Source: Coccinella septempunctata (lineage: Eukaryota > Arthropoda > Insecta > Coleoptera > Coccinellidae). From it: DNA of 64,000 nt. This document shows positions 8,445-20,670 of the stretch, one piece after another (the stretch's first letter is position 1; each line of letters starts with the position of its first letter). The stretch covers positions 47,666,116 to 47,730,115 of the forward strand of contig NC_058190.1 of the NCBI RefSeq assembly GCF_907165205.1. Direction: 5' to 3'. The translations under genes were made by a program, and so were the position numbers. The notes beneath the pieces were generated by a model that saw only the letters and a list, made by a program, of their open reading frames with translations, ran no database searches and was not told where the DNA came from.

Positions 8445-9370
8445 GAGTCATTCGGGGTAACTGAGCGCAGTGGGTAAGTGTGCGCAGTGCGTATATCTCG
8501 ACTATGCCATGTATGAAAGAGAGGTTCATTTGGGTGAAGCAAGGACGCAGAATCGCCAAATTAGTTTTTCATAGGAGTGCGCCGTGCGACGTTTCGTTAA
8601 CTTTTTATTTGCAATCAATCAAATTCACTAGTTTTCTTGTTAATTTTTAACATCTCTGCATATTCTGCCAGGTCCGAGTTCCGAGTCCCTCAGTGATAAA
8701 CAATATTTTATTCGATCATGGGCATATTAATCTAAATATATAATAAAAAATTTTAGGTTCTCTTAGCTGCTCGACTCTATAAGAACGTCAATTCAAATTT
8801 TGGCTTACTGGGGAAAGTGTGCGCGGGTAAGTGTGCGCATATATTCATTATATGGGCATTAGTTCAGTGAGGAATAAATGATGACATTGTTGATTTTCTT
8901 GGTTAAGACTCGATCAATATTGTCCTATTTGTTCAGAAAAATATGAAGAGCCACCAACAGAGGAATGTATCAAATGTTGTGTTTACCAGGAATGGTGGCA
9001 CGAAAAATAATGCAGTGCTTGTAAAAAGGCGCTTCTCTATTGACAATAAACAGCATTTCTCTAATATTGTAACATTTTGATGGCATTATTTTGTAATTTG
9101 TTTTGATTGTGTGGTTCACCAAGCACTGCGTTCACTTATCCCGTGAGGGTGCGCACACTTACCCGCAATACGGATCATGTGAACGCACTCCGACTCACTA
9201 TTAAATTTTTTTTGCGGAAAAAAACGTTTTTGTTTGTTTGCTTTTTGATGTTTTTTTATAGATTAGAAAATTCTCTATCTTATGAATAAGTTTTAATTTT
9301 CCTAGCTGCAACATTTGAAACAGGGTATGGCTTGAAAGGCAAAAGTGCGCACAGTTGCCCCGAATGACTC
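8445..9370 (+). mobile_element. Family B element, copy 1 (pogo-derived relic)
   Basis: Terminal inverted repeats GAGTCATTCGGGGTAACT and, at the right end, the reverse complement of AGTTGCCCCGAATGACTC. TA precedes the left end; the right TA is mutated to TG. About 926 bp and very similar throughout to 29475-30403 and to the reverse complement of 33741-34670. The sequence 8925-9022 translates to a Cys-rich finger relic (CPICSEKYEEPPTEECIKC, then EWWHEK-stop-CSAC). Words of the type GGGTAAGTGTGCGCA lie near both ends in opposite orientations (8470s, 8814-8846, about 9145-9165, 9346). Non-autonomous; the autonomous parent is inferred to be pogo-like from the finger and the TA target. Confidence 0.88.
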
Positions 9371-9489
9371 TGATATCTCCTTAATAAAGTAAAGAACTTA
9401 ATTTCGGGAAATCGATTTTGTTTGATTCACAGTTCTTCACCATGCAATAATTTTCGAACGTTTTCACCCAGAAATTAGACAACAAAATC

Positions 9490-9727
9490 CAATAATCAGC
9501 AACTAGAACGAGCTAGATAAACAAAAGGTGGTACGACAATCAAAACATTCAAAACCTCTTCGATCAAAATGGCCATCTGAATTCTTACAAAATTTCATAT
9601 GTTTCTGTAAATGGCCTTCGAATTCATATTTTTACCAGTCTTAGGGTTTTAGAAACACATTTGAAACGCAGATAGCGCTCACATCACTTAAGTCTCTTCG
9701 TTTCCCATCTTTCTACTCTATAATCAT
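9490..9727 (+). repeat. Dispersed 240-bp repeat, copy 1
   Basis: Collinear with 53080-53325: shared words include GATCAAAATGGCCATCT, TTACAAAATTTCATATG and TCTCTTCGTTTCCCATCTTT-like sequence ending in TTTCTACTCTATAATC. No clear termini. Confidence 0.75.
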
Positions 9728-9967
9728 TATGTCAGATATTAGTAAATTTTAAGTGAGTCGGCTACAGAAGAATGTGCTCTATGGAAAAGCGTAAAGAAAT
9801 GGTTGCCGCTTCTTCACTTGTCGTATAGATATTATTCAGGGTTATTTGTGATTTAATCAAACTAGTTTATCCAAATTTTCCATGTTTAAGTTAGTAATGA
9901 ACCCAAGGAAATTACAATTCCCACTTTTATTTACTGTATCACGACCAAATATTTGCAGATTCTAATA

Positions 9968-10029
9968 TAGTTTTTTTGTTTCAGGTATGTCCAGATGTCT
10001 GGAGAAATAAAATATACTTCATAAAAGGT
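9968..10029 (+). promoter_or_regulatory. Candidate recursive splice site 1
   Basis: TAGTTTTTTTGTTTCAG ends at 9984 and is joined directly to GTATGT (9985 on): a strong-looking acceptor immediately followed by a donor. A second donor-like GTGAAC follows at 10028, bounding a 43-nt 'exon'. The layout matches recursive splice sites of long introns. Sequence pattern only. Confidence 0.35.
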
Positions 10030-10867
10030 GAACGAAGGAGAAAAATCTGACCCAGTTTCTCATCAGAACAAAAAGAGATGTTAAATTCCCAATCCTTATT
10101 TCCCGGTTAGATCTGAAGGAAAATCGGTGGGATTTATTAGTTGACATAGTTTTTAACTTGGGCAACAATCAATGAAATACGTTCATACTATTATATTTTC
10201 TCGAAAAAAGCAGATTAAATTCACGCTATTAGAAACATGAAGCACATTTCACTTTATAATTCAGGAATGTCGCGAGGTTTTTGTTCAACGTGAAAACACA
10301 CCTGAAATTAGTTTCGCGTCGAAAATAGAACATTTCCTCTCCATTTCGTTGCATGATTTCCCGACCATTTCCATTTTGAATATTGTTGGAAAGTCACCGC
10401 AACCTGCTAATTACTCCGTTTTGATCATTAATATTTTCCGCGTGATGTGAAGGTACATGTTTCAGCACCCCGTGGCTTCGTACGTCCCCACCCTTAATAG
10501 GGACTGTCACGCAATTCGATATTTTGCAGTAATTAAGCTCATTTTTCTTGCTCAGCACGCCCGAACGTGAACCGTTTGTATTTGATTGTGAAGTGAAGAG
10601 GTTATAAAAATGCATGTTACGATTTGAACAGTTCAGGTCGAGGCTTTAAAGAACAATGGACGTTTTTCTTTCTTGTAGTTGATTTTCTGAGATTCCCCAG
10701 AGGTATGTCTTAGGCCCTTCTATTGCATCTGAGTGTTAGGTATGATCTCCAACATATTCTTACTTTAACAATGAAATTATTCATTTTTTTTTGTAAATAC
10801 TACTTCTTTGTAACATTGAGATTTTGAAAATTTTTCATCCAGCAGAAACGTATTACTGCTGAATTTG

Positions 10868-12606
10868 GCAAGGGGTTAGACCCCCCTAAAATGATCTATT
10901 TTCTACTATGTCTGAAAACCAGGATGTTCTTTTACTGTCTTGAGATATGAAGTGCATAGAATTTGTTTTGAAGATTCTAGAAAACCGAACAGTTGATGAT
11001 TCAATGGAGAATTGCACTCCAGACAGCTCTTCGAAGTCAACTCGAAGATGAAAAGTGGAAAAAAAAAAAATAATTTTTTTCTAAACAGGGCCAGATATTT
11101 GAAATATTGGTATGAAAATATAGGTTTTCGATCACGCTGAATCTATTGCGAGTATTTTCGAATGCCTATCTTCCTTCATTTAGATTTTCATATTGGAAAT
11201 GGCATTTTTCAAAAATTGCCATTTTCTCTCAAACAGTGTCAGATATTGGGAAGTTTGCTATGAAAATACAGGTTTTCGAATACGCTGAATCAATTGCAGC
11301 CATTTGCGGAAACCTATCTCCCTTCGTTCAGATTTTCATCTTCAAAATGGCATTTTTTCAAAAATTGCAAATTTCGATCTGCCATATCTCCTGTTATATT
11401 CGTCTGATCCTATTGGGATTTCCGGTTATATAATCAGCGTTGCCTAGACTTCCACCCTAGCATAAAAACTCGATTTCGAAAATCTCGATTTTTTGGGTCA
11501 AAAATGAGCAAGGGGTTAGACCCCCCTGAAACGACATATTTGCTACTCTGTCTAAAAAACAGGATGTTCTATGACTGTTCTTGGATATGCAGTGCATAGA
11601 ATTTGTTTTGAAGATTCTAAAAAACCGAACAGTTGATGATTCAATAGAGAATTGCACTCCAGAGAGCTCTTCGAAGTCAACTCGAAAATGAAAAGTGGAA
11701 AAACAAAAAAAATTATTTTCTCTCAAACAGTGTCAGATATTGGGAAGTTTGCTATGAAAATACAGGTTTTCGAATACGCTGAATCAATTGCAGCCATTTG
11801 CGGAAACCTATCTCCCTTCGTTCAGATTTTCATCTTCAAAATGGCATTTTTTCAAAAATTGCAAATTTCGATCTGCCATATCTCCTGTTATATTCGTCTG
11901 ATCCTATTGGGATTTCCGGTTATATAATCAGCGTTGCCTAGACTTCCACCCTAGCATAAAAACTCGATTTCGAAAATCTCGATTTTTTGGGTCAAAAATG
12001 AGCAAGGGGTTAGACCCCCCTAAAACGACATATTTGCTACCCTGTCTAAAAATCAGGATGTTCTATGACTGTCCTTGGATATGGAGTGCATAGAATTTGT
12101 TTTGAAGATTCTAAAAAACCAAACAGTTGATGATTCAATAGAGAATTGCACTCCAGGGAGCTCTTCGAAGTCAACTCGAAAATGAAAAGTGGAAAAACAA
12201 AAAAAATTATTTTCTCTCAAACAGTGTCAGATATTGGGAAGTTTGCTATGAAAATACAGGTTTTCGAATACGCTGAATCAATTGCAGCCATTTGCGGAAA
12301 CCTATCTCCCTTCGTTCAGATTTTCATCTTCAAAATGGCATTTTTTCAAAAATTGCAAATTTCAATCTGCGATATCTCTTGTTATATTCGTCTGAGCCTA
12401 TTGGGATTTCCGGTTATATAATCAGCGTTGCCTAGACTTCCTCCCTAGCATAAAAACTCGATTTCGAAAATCTCGATTTTTTGGGTCAAAAATGAGCAAG
12501 GGGTGAGACACCCCCCTGATATGACCTATATGCTCCTCTGTCTGAAAATCAGGGTGTTCTATTACTATCCTCGGATATGGAGTGCATAGAAATTTTTTGG
12601 TAGATT
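10868..12606 (+). repeat. Tandem array of a 494-bp unit
   Basis: The anchor AGGGGTTAGA recurs at 10871, 11511, 12005 and 12499 (last copy slightly changed), giving spacings of 640, 494 and 494. The first unit is longer by 146 bp because a segment starting at CAGATATT is duplicated inside it (about 11080-11225 and 11226-11372). Units 2 and 3 are nearly identical. A 91-codon frame is open in each (11652-11927, 12146-12421), but this follows from their identity and is not evidence of coding. A diverged single unit lies at 46127-46616. Confidence 0.92.
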
Positions 12607-14874
12607 CGAGAATATGTTCAATTCATTGCGAGAGTTCAAATCTTTGGTTAGGACAAAGTTTTTATTTTTTTCCCCTCTTCATCTCAAACCATAGAATGAG
12701 ATCTTGACAACTTGCATGTAAATTTCCCACAATGTTTCCACATTTTCTCAGGTTAGAAACTATCTCTGTAATACCACTTTTAACTGTTTGGCTGCACTTC
12801 GAAATAACAACTCCCTTCCCTCCTTCTATTCTACCCAATTGTTCTCGGTTAGATAAATGAATCCTATCTCGCTCGGAATATTTCCCGATTCGTACGAATC
12901 GTAATCTACGACACATCCCAGACGCGATCCAATCCGGTCCATTTTCTCCCAATATTCTAATGGTGACCGTTTCTGTGGGAACGAGGGAGGGCACTATAAA
13001 CCCGAAATGAAACATAGTGTCGATTCAATTTCCTGTTCATGCAGAAACTGCTGGAGTTCATTGGGCGGCCAGTATTTAGTGACGGCGCGAAAGAGATTGG
13101 GTCCTGTCTGCTATCGTTTTCGGTAACGAGCTCATGGCGATATTCCTGCTAGAGTTTATTTGAATTTCTGTCTTTTTCATTTTCTCTCTTTCTTTCTGGA
13201 GTCGCTAATGGGGCCATATTTAGTTTGAAATGAGGTGTATTGGGTCTAAATTGTTACTCGATAGTTGTTTATCGCAAAATAGAAGTAACGACTGCAGTCC
13301 CCCACTGCATAATTGGCAAGATTCAAATGGGTGCATAGCCTCCACCATACTCTTAGTGTTTTCTTTCAGTTCATTCAACAATTGGATATAATTATAAGTA
13401 ACAGATTGCTCTATCTTGTGGAAAACAACGAGCTCATAAATATTTCAAATCAAATTTTTTCGTGCTGGTTTTTGGCGGCCTGTCGCCAAACTTACTGTAT
13501 CGCCCATATATATTACGCTTGCGTATCCACCATTTTGCAACGCAGTATCTGAAATTAACTTTTCTGCGATCTCATTTAATTCATCTGCAAAGGATGAAGG
13601 TGAATAGCTTCAGAAGATGGACTCTTTCATATTGTCATTGTTATTTCTAACACATTATCACAATTCTCTTATGTATAATATATGTATCTCGAACAAAAGG
13701 GTCAAGAGTCAAGTTCCACGGCTCACTGGCCCTAATGAAGTCGCGAAAGTTGTACTTCTTGGAAGGGTCTCATCGAGATCCATGTCCGAGCTAATGGAAA
13801 AGCATGAAAAACTGGGGCTGTGCAGATAAGCAGGACGATAACCTCGGCGATAATGTTCGTGTCTCGCGAAAATGGCTCGGTGGCAAGACGTCTACTAACA
13901 GTCATCTGTCACGACTCGCTTGACCCTACAACTTGGGAATTGTATTTCTCCCCTCACTGTCATTCCAATGAGAGGTTATCAATATTTATGGTTGCTCGCC
14001 GCAACTCGACTATCGGGGACAATCCTGCAGCCATTTCGCGGGCGAGGGTTGTACGGAACGATGAATTGAAGGGGGTCGAAGGGGTCGTAACTGTTACAAC
14101 CACTACCCTCCGCCTCTGTTCGAATTGCTTCTCGGCGGCAAAGCGGGATGATGCTGCCATATTTACACACTAACATGATATTTGGCGTTTATTGCATTTT
14201 ATGAATTGGAAGATTACATTAGGATGTTGAAGTCCATTCGATCCAGAAACGGATGGGAAAACAGATAGTAATTGACATTTTTTACCGCCGGACACACTAC
14301 AGGGTGTTCATGAATGACTAGCTGGACAGGCCGGCTTCGCAGGACAAATTTTCTTCGCTTTGATTACTCTGTACAAGATGGTGATGAAATGGCGCGTAGT
14401 TGAAAGGTAAATTGTAGTGTAAAGCCATCTTTGGAGATTTCTCTTTTCAAAAGTCAAAGTCCAGTGAAAATCGGTTGGGCTTCGAAGCTGTCGTCAAGTG
14501 ACAATGCGGACCCGTGTCGATTTTATTTCTTGCCTAAATTCGTATTTATCCAACCAAATATTTGCTGTGAACAGTATTTTTCATCAGGAACAAACGGCTG
14601 CGATTAAGGTCATTTTTCATATTTATTCATTCCATGCTAGTCGGAAACCCTCTTCAAATGAATCATTATTTTGGATTAAATTCAAAATGTTTTCCGCTAG
14701 ACCAATTCTCATTAGATGCTTCCTGAGGCAATGACCTGTAAGGAATCAAGTGAGGAGGTGTAGCATAGGTATAAAATCCAGATACTTCTAAGATATCGCA
14801 TTATCTAATTTTCTAATGAGCTTTTTGGAATGATCCAACCAAGGAAGGTTTTTTCTACCTTCTGCAACTTATTC
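12607..14874. other. Non-coding DNA, GC-richer between about 13700 and 14170
   Basis: No gene recognised. Opposite-strand frames of 65-117 codons overlap at 13820-14176 and 12662-13015 without motifs. At 14299 a lone TACAGGGTG terminus (TACAGGGTGTTCATGAATG) resembles the ends of the foldback elements elsewhere in the window; no partner end was found. Confidence 0.5.
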
Positions 14875-15360
14875 TGCAGGTCCATTAACCTTTACCACAG
14901 AAAATTCTAGGCCATCGAAAGACCTTGCTACTTTCCTGGCAAGCGTATTGGCCTCTCTCTTTGCATTTCCTTCATCAGACTAAACCGACCTTAATATTTC
15001 TGCCAAATTCGTTAGGTTTTCTACAGCACTCCCATACTGTCTTATAATTCATCATCCTCATAATCAGAGATCGTCAGAGACGACCAATTTCTCTGATTCC
15101 TAATTTTCTCATTGTCAATATCTTCCTCATGGTTCAATCTCTATCTATCATAACATGAAGAGGTGTGAGATATGTAATGATCTCCAATGCCTCGTTTGTC
15201 ATGTTTTGCAAATATCCAGTGCTATAAGCACAGGCTTAGCTTTGTGTATGCTATCATGGGCTCTCCTCTTACTTTTCTGACTTGCGTTGGCCCACCAGAT
15301 GATTGCCCGATAAGTTATTATAGGTTTTAGCCAGACTTCTGCACTCTACAAAGGCCTCTG
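14875..15360 (-). pseudogene. LINE reverse transcriptase / RNase H relic, heavily decayed
   Basis: On the minus strand the sequence around 15330-15270 translates to KPIITYRAIIWWANASQKS, the conserved post-RT 'thumb' motif (RPIITYGAxIWWP in jockey/R1-like LINEs). It is followed, past a TGA, by a segment resembling the HISHLF... (PLHLxIE) region. Nearer 14990-14900 a stretch reads SDEGNAKREANTLARK, like the GNExADxLAR motif of RNase H. Multiple stops and frame changes separate them. The piece was found by translation alone; extent is approximate. Confidence 0.65.
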
Positions 15361-16334
15361 TTGCTCTGCTACGTTTATAACGTTTCAAATCAATTGCCAC
15401 AATCATCCAAAAGATGCATACAACGTTATAAAACTACGATGATATTGCAATAAGCCTCCACAATAGACCCTTTAACTTCTTCCGTATACAGTCAATCAAG
15501 ATGGGCTTTCGTGCTGAATTATTTTTATGACGTATTAAAGGCCTTTAGGTGCATATTTATGGGAAATTTATCGCCACTTCATTTCTACTTTCATTTTCGT
15601 TTCCATATTTCACCCGATGAACCGCTTCGCCAGCGATCTCTCTCTGTCTAATGCCGAAGGAGTTCATGAGCGTACCAGAATTTCACGAGACCCTCACGCG
15701 ATCTATCCATCGCGTTCTGCTTTTTTCGTATAATGTCTGGAAGTAAATGGAACAGTCTATGACATCGTGATTGATACGGAATGCACTCGTGATTTCGTGA
15801 GCTCCAGGAATATTGAATTGTTGCGTTGAATTTTTCTAATTTTTCCCTCGATACAATTCATGTCTGAATTTTGCATTGATTTGTCTTATTGTTTTTCCGG
15901 CTGTTATCGAATCGAATATTTTCATTGCCGCTTGCCGCTTTGTGAGTATCGATCATATAATCACCTTGTTTCTCGTTGCGCATTCGCCATTTTGTTCATT
16001 AAATTTTTTATGCTGCTTTAGAGGCAGTCGAGGGTTTCGATTAGTGGACAAAGCGAAGATTCAGTGGGTTCTCAGATAGTTTCAAAATATTATATTAAAC
16101 CTTGAATATACAGAGTAGACCATGCAAAACCCAACAACGGCCCTGTAGGTCGGCACAGGGCCGTTCCTAGGGTATAGGCCTTATATTGTTGTGAGGTGGA
16201 GCACGGGTAAACAAGTAGCAGATGAAATTATTGAATTTTTTTTGTTATTTTTCGAACTTTATCGATCCGGGTCATTTTCTAGATTGATTCGAAGTCGTAG
16301 ATTATGAATATGCAAGTAGATTTTCCTATGCTTA
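15361..16334. other. Non-coding DNA
   Basis: No gene or repeat recognised. 15600-15800 is somewhat GC-richer; 16135-16175 holds a short imperfect palindrome (GGCCCTGTAGG ... CAGGGCCGTTCC). Confidence 0.45.
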
Positions 16335-17022
16335 ATATTTTAGGATAAAAATTACTGTCAGTGAAAAATTTCGAAAATATTGGTCAATTTTGAAGAGCTG
16401 TAGCAGCCAGAAAAGAGGCACTGGACATATGCTGATTTTTTTGGTGATAGATTTATCTTTTGCGAATAGAAAAATCTGATTTTCATTCACCTGACACGAC
16501 CAGTTTGAATTTTATGATTTTTTCCGCAAAGGTCCAAAATTTCGAATTTTCCATCGACCATAACTTGAAAACTAATCTTATCAGCAAAATTCTGTTTGGA
16601 TATTCGTGATCTACGCCGTCGATTTAGTAAATACTCAAGTTTTGGTGGAAATTGGGAAGATCGAAAATTTTTCAAATTTTCCATACATATGCATGGAAAA
16701 ATTTCGATTTTTTTGAAAAATATTTTTGGTCTCCGATCGAAACCAAATTTATACTGTCGACTAATTCGAGGGCGAAGATGAAGAATATGGAAACAGATAT
16801 TTTTAAAAAAAATTTATTTTTCATGTTATGGTCGATGAAAAATTGGAAAATTTGGACCTTCGCGGAAAAAATCATGAAATCTAAACTGTTCGCGGTAGAT
16901 GAATGAAAATTAGAATTTCCTATTTGCAAAAGATTTGTCTATCATAAAAACAACAGAAAGTTGACCAATTTTCTCGAAATTTTCCACTAAAAGTGATTTA
17001 TTTCCTAAAATACTGATGCTAC
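16335..17022. repeat. Foldback element, about 690 bp, imperfect arms
   Basis: The left arm from TATTTTAGGATAAA pairs with the right arm ending TTTCCTAAAATA; inside, GGTCAATTTTGAAG pairs with AGTTGACCAATTTT, the segment with GGTCCAAAATTTCG pairs with AATTTGGACCTTCG, and so on to a centre near 16690 (TCCATACATATGCATGGA). The arms differ by many substitutions and small gaps, so it is old. It has no coding content; frames on the two strands mirror each other because of the palindrome. Confidence 0.85.
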
Positions 17023-18149
17023 TCTGAGTTCAGCATATCTAATTTTTTGTCACTAGTGTTATTTTGGCAGTTTGTTTTCCTGAATGCATTAATAATCGAA
17101 AGACGAATGTACTCAGTACACTTCGCTGCTTCATCTTGAAGGGAAGAGTTAACTCCATTGTCTCCCATATTTTTATTGGCGAAAACAAGCTCATTCCTCG
17201 TCAAAAGATGTTCTCGTCGTTCCCAAACTCCTCAACATCGTCCCACTTCAGGCTCGGAGCGAAATTCTCCCTTCACAATGTTTTTACTATCCCCCTAAAG
17301 CTGACCTTATAATGTGGTTTTCATTAAACTCGATGGAGCTCCGCGCTGCAAAATATTTTACGGCTTTTTTTTATGCCGCCCCTCGCGGCGTACACCGAAG
17401 AAATTCTGTCCGTCAGGGGGGGTTATCGACGTCTCGCAGAATCTCCGAAACACATAACGGCGATACCCAAAGCGGGGGAGTAGCATCAAAATTGCATGTA
17501 TGCTGTATTGAGACGTCAAATAATGGAGATCATATCTTCGAGAGAAAGACAACAAAAGAAGAGGGACCACTGGTGACGGCGCCATCGCGTTTCTGCCCTA
17601 TCGATCCGACGCCCGTCCGGCCAGAGGGTGCGACTGAGAGGGAAGATCGGACCGGGGGAGCGGGGTAGAACGTCCGTTGAAAAGAATATGGATCAATGTA
17701 CCCCCGAAAGTTGCGTGAAGGCACGACGGAATGAATAGGCAACGAAAGTGAACGGAATTATTAAACGAGCCGCCACTGAAACGCGTACGTCGGGGGTTTC
17801 GATATTGAATTATCGCCCGTGCCGAATTTGGCTAAAAGCCGGGCAATTCCCCCCGTAGTATCTTTTCATCGGTTCATATTTGTCCTCGATAATGGTCGCG
17901 GATGTTTTTCCTCCCCGAGGATGTGTGGAAGGGAAGCTTGTTCAATTCGGGTGTAAACTGCTTCTCAAAAAGGGTATTGATGTTTTCCGAGAATGCGTAT
18001 TTTTCGAGTCATTTTGATATTTTTCTCCAATTCTATAAACTTATGACAATTATAGAAACATCTTCTGGTTTTTCGTGAAGCGAGTATTGATGCTCAATAA
18101 TTTTTTGTTGTGTGTAGCACAAATGCACTTTTCAATGATGGTTCTCGCA
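17023..18149. other. Non-coding DNA with a GC-rich island (about 17350-17900)
   Basis: Frames on both strands (17312-17668 plus, 118 codons; 17742-17530 minus, 70 codons) overlap and share no known motif. The island may be a conserved regulatory block, which is inference from base composition only. Confidence 0.45.
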
Positions 18150-18790
18150 ATTTAAACTCGAATGGTCATTATACCAAGACAAGTTTTATGCCATCACGAT
18201 ATCAACAGCGCCCTTGGGGTGTTTCCAGCCATACAAACACAAATGCAAGTGGCCAATCATTCAGTGTTAGCCAAGTTGTGTTTTCACGTTTACACTCATG
18301 ATACTTGGCTACTGGAAGCGTTCGCCAAAGATCCAGAGGTGGTGGACCACGTGCTACAACGTCCGTAGAAGACCGTTTTTTGACTCTCTCGGTGAGAAGA
18401 CAGCCTCTCAGCAGAATGACAAAGTCAATGGGGTACAATTTTCCTAGGCACAGTCAGAAAACGTCGTCCTTCTCTGACCAAGAAGTCCATCGTTTTCGAG
18501 GAGGAACAATAATGCTTTGGGTGCAGTATGCTCCGATGACGAAACCATGAACTCTCAGAGTGGATGAAATTATCAACCCAGTAGTCGTGCAGATATTGAC
18601 GAAACTTTCGTTCTTCTGGATAAAACTGCACTGACACATAGATCCCGCCTGTTGATTAATGCTAAGTTTTTCACTTCAACATCTCCTGATCTCAATCCAA
18701 TCGAGCATGATTGGGCCACTTGCAAAGACCTCTTTATACATAAGGACCACAGCCGGAAACGCTTCAACAGTTCCGAGATCTTTTGTCACC
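18150..18790 (+). pseudogene. Tc1-like transposase relic
   Basis: Fragments in order: SFSVSQVVFSRLHS-stop-YLATGSV (end of the HTH, SxSxVSRxxxRYxxTGSV in Tc1 families), RSRGGGPRATTSVEDRFLTL and LSVRRQPLSRMT (the GRPRxTT linker and ED+L motif), FRGGTIMLWV (GGGSIMVWG of the catalytic core), and TSTSPDLNPIEHDW (the SPDLNPIExxWD motif with the third catalytic residue Glu). The stretch between the linker and the core is deleted, removing the first catalytic Asp, and stops and frame changes are present. It is not the same family as the intact Tc1 element at 61560. Confidence 0.82.
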
Positions 18791-18950
18791 ACTTGAGTTA
18801 GAAATTCTGCAGTATTTTTTCATTCTAACCTGAAAAATTCTACATCTAGAATCTAGTGAGAAAACACAAATTTATGCAATAAGGATAAACTTTTGACGAG
18901 CAGTTTGTTTGTTCAATCTACTTGAGTTGGTGGTATAATGTGCATTTTAT

Positions 18951-19642
18951 TATACAGCGTGAATGTTTGACTCGTACAAATATTTTCACAGTAGTTTCTT
19001 GAGGTCGAAAGAAACGCTTTTTTCTTATACCATTTTTTTCCGATTCGGCCCTGATAAAAAAATATAGCCATTTCAAGTATGCATAACGAGCAGTGGCATC
19101 CCTGGAAAAACAAAATTATGTTCAGAATAACTCGCTAAATCTGTGACACTGCGCATCTGTGGATCTTTTAAACAGAGTTCAGCCAAGGTACCCAATTTTT
19201 CAACTTTCACAGATACTTTTTAATTTTTGAAAATCAAATTACTCGAAAACGGCGCAATACGAGAAAATATGAAGAATTGTACTTTTATTTTACAAAACTT
19301 ACAAATATTCATAACATAGCGTCCAACTTAGTTTCAGAAGTTGGGTTCTTCGAATTTTTGGTATTTTTAGGGTACGTAATGGTCATAATGAAAAAACTGG
19401 AAGATCTGGGTGATATCTTGTGTTCGAAAAAGATTCATCAAATAAATGCGAAATTCATTTCATTCGATAGAACCATTCATGATATAGAACTAAAAATAAC
19501 ATTTTTTATGGCAGCCCGTATCTTTTAAACCGAGCCGATTCGGGAAAAAAGTAAAGGAAAAAAACGAGGAAAAAAGTGTGTCTTTCAACCTCAAGAATCT
19601 ACTGTTGAAATATTTGTACTAGCAAAAGACTCATCCTGTATA
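18951..19642 (+). mobile_element. Family A element, most complete copy
   Basis: The left end TACAGCGTGAATGTTTGACT and right end AAAAGACTCATCCTGTATA are inverted copies of the family A terminus (TACAGGGTGAGTCTTTGACT). The inverted homology continues through the sequence around CTTGAGGTC...AAAG and CGATTCGG...GAAAAAA. The interior, including TCGAAAAAGATT and CGAGCCGATTCGG, is shared with 51728-52010. The 83-codon frame at 19277-19528 lacks transposase motifs. Non-autonomous DNA element. Confidence 0.8.
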
Positions 19643-20670
19643 GCGCATTAGTTTAATTGCAGTTGCGTCAGGTGACAATGCTCGTGAAGTAGGAGTAAAC
19701 TCTTTCATGATGGGACGTTTAACACAGTTCTACCCTTGCTGGACTGATTTTCATGATTGATGTGAAAATACGAGTGAAAATACTTATTCCTCATGTGAAA
19801 ATTTCACACTCGCAAAGCCCAAATTCCATCTCGATAATTTGATTAGATTTCGCTAGTCGTGTAGGCGATTCCGAAGATATTCCGAATATTTTCTCAATTT
19901 CGAGCCTGCCCGGCCCGGCCGGTACAATTTCCATTTAATTAAGTCGAAGAATAGGACCGGGGCGCTCCGTTTGGTCCACACACGTCCTGAAAATTTCATT
20001 CCGTTGTTCAGGAGCCCGTTGAAAATGGGCCCGGCCGCGAAGTCCGGATTCCTACGGGCAAGTTCGTCAGTACTTAAATTCCCATTTGCATCGAATACCT
20101 CAGCCACGCTGCCCTAACCTTCTTCGGGGACCACGAGACGGCTCATCAGCGCGGCAGTAATTGGAAATTCCATTAGAAAATCTGTTCTGCGCCAGATTGG
20201 CGATAAGACGGGCGAGAGTGACGTCTGAAATTGAATGATACGTATCGCGATTAACATACGGTATGTAGGTATTATATGTTGCGTCTGTTTTCCCGGAAGA
20301 TTAAGAGAATCAACGTCATCAACGCGAGCCGACTTGATGTGGGTGGTTCGGAGAAGTTTCGGATCCCTCGTCAGCCTAGGTTGTCGCAATTGGACCGGAG
20401 ATTTCCTCAGGTTGTAGTCTCTGTAAGGCGAGAAGACGAAGTTTCGGTGAAAGACGCAGACGAAGGAAATTTACACGAAGAATCAACCTTCAAGAATTGT
20501 CGGATTCTATAGTTTTATTCATCCAAACATTACTGAACTTCCTCCATTTGTGAAGGATGAATTTTTTCTGTGAAAATAACTACGAAATCTGTTTCGTAGG
20601 ACGTAGAGTCAGAATTCGTGAAAAATATTTTCAGTCAGTATACCTGTGTGAGTGTGTGTGTAACGCTTAA
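19643..20670. other. Non-coding DNA, GC-richer 19850-20420
   Basis: No gene recognised. Minus-strand frames 20107-19853 (84 codons) and 20389-20114 (91 codons) overlap plus-strand frames of similar length; none has a family motif. A short GT-rich microsatellite (TGTGAGTGTGTGTG) lies just before the mariner at 20671. Confidence 0.45.

Larger units (their letters stand above)
9371..10867. other. Non-coding DNA
   Basis: Contains a dispersed repeat (9490-9727) and a candidate recursive splice site (9968-10029). No gene recognised. A weak minus-strand AG/GTGTGT juxtaposition lies near 10300. Confidence 0.5.

Noticed and set aside
8469..8846. GTAAGT words that look like 5' splice sites
   Set aside because: They belong to the repeated GGGTAAGTGTGCGCA motif of family B and occur in every copy.
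11652..12421. A 91-codon frame present in successive units of the 494-bp array, as if a conserved gene family
   Set aside because: The units are almost identical DNA, so shared frames carry no information, and the diverged unit at 46127-46616 has an in-frame TAG. No protein motif.
13018..13123. Possible plus-strand exon after a TTCATGCAG acceptor, open to GTAACG
   Set aside because: The donor is weak and the reading stays open past it by chance; no homology recognised.
16487..16929. Frames of 60-85 codons on both strands
   Set aside because: They mirror each other because the region is a long palindrome; no domain.
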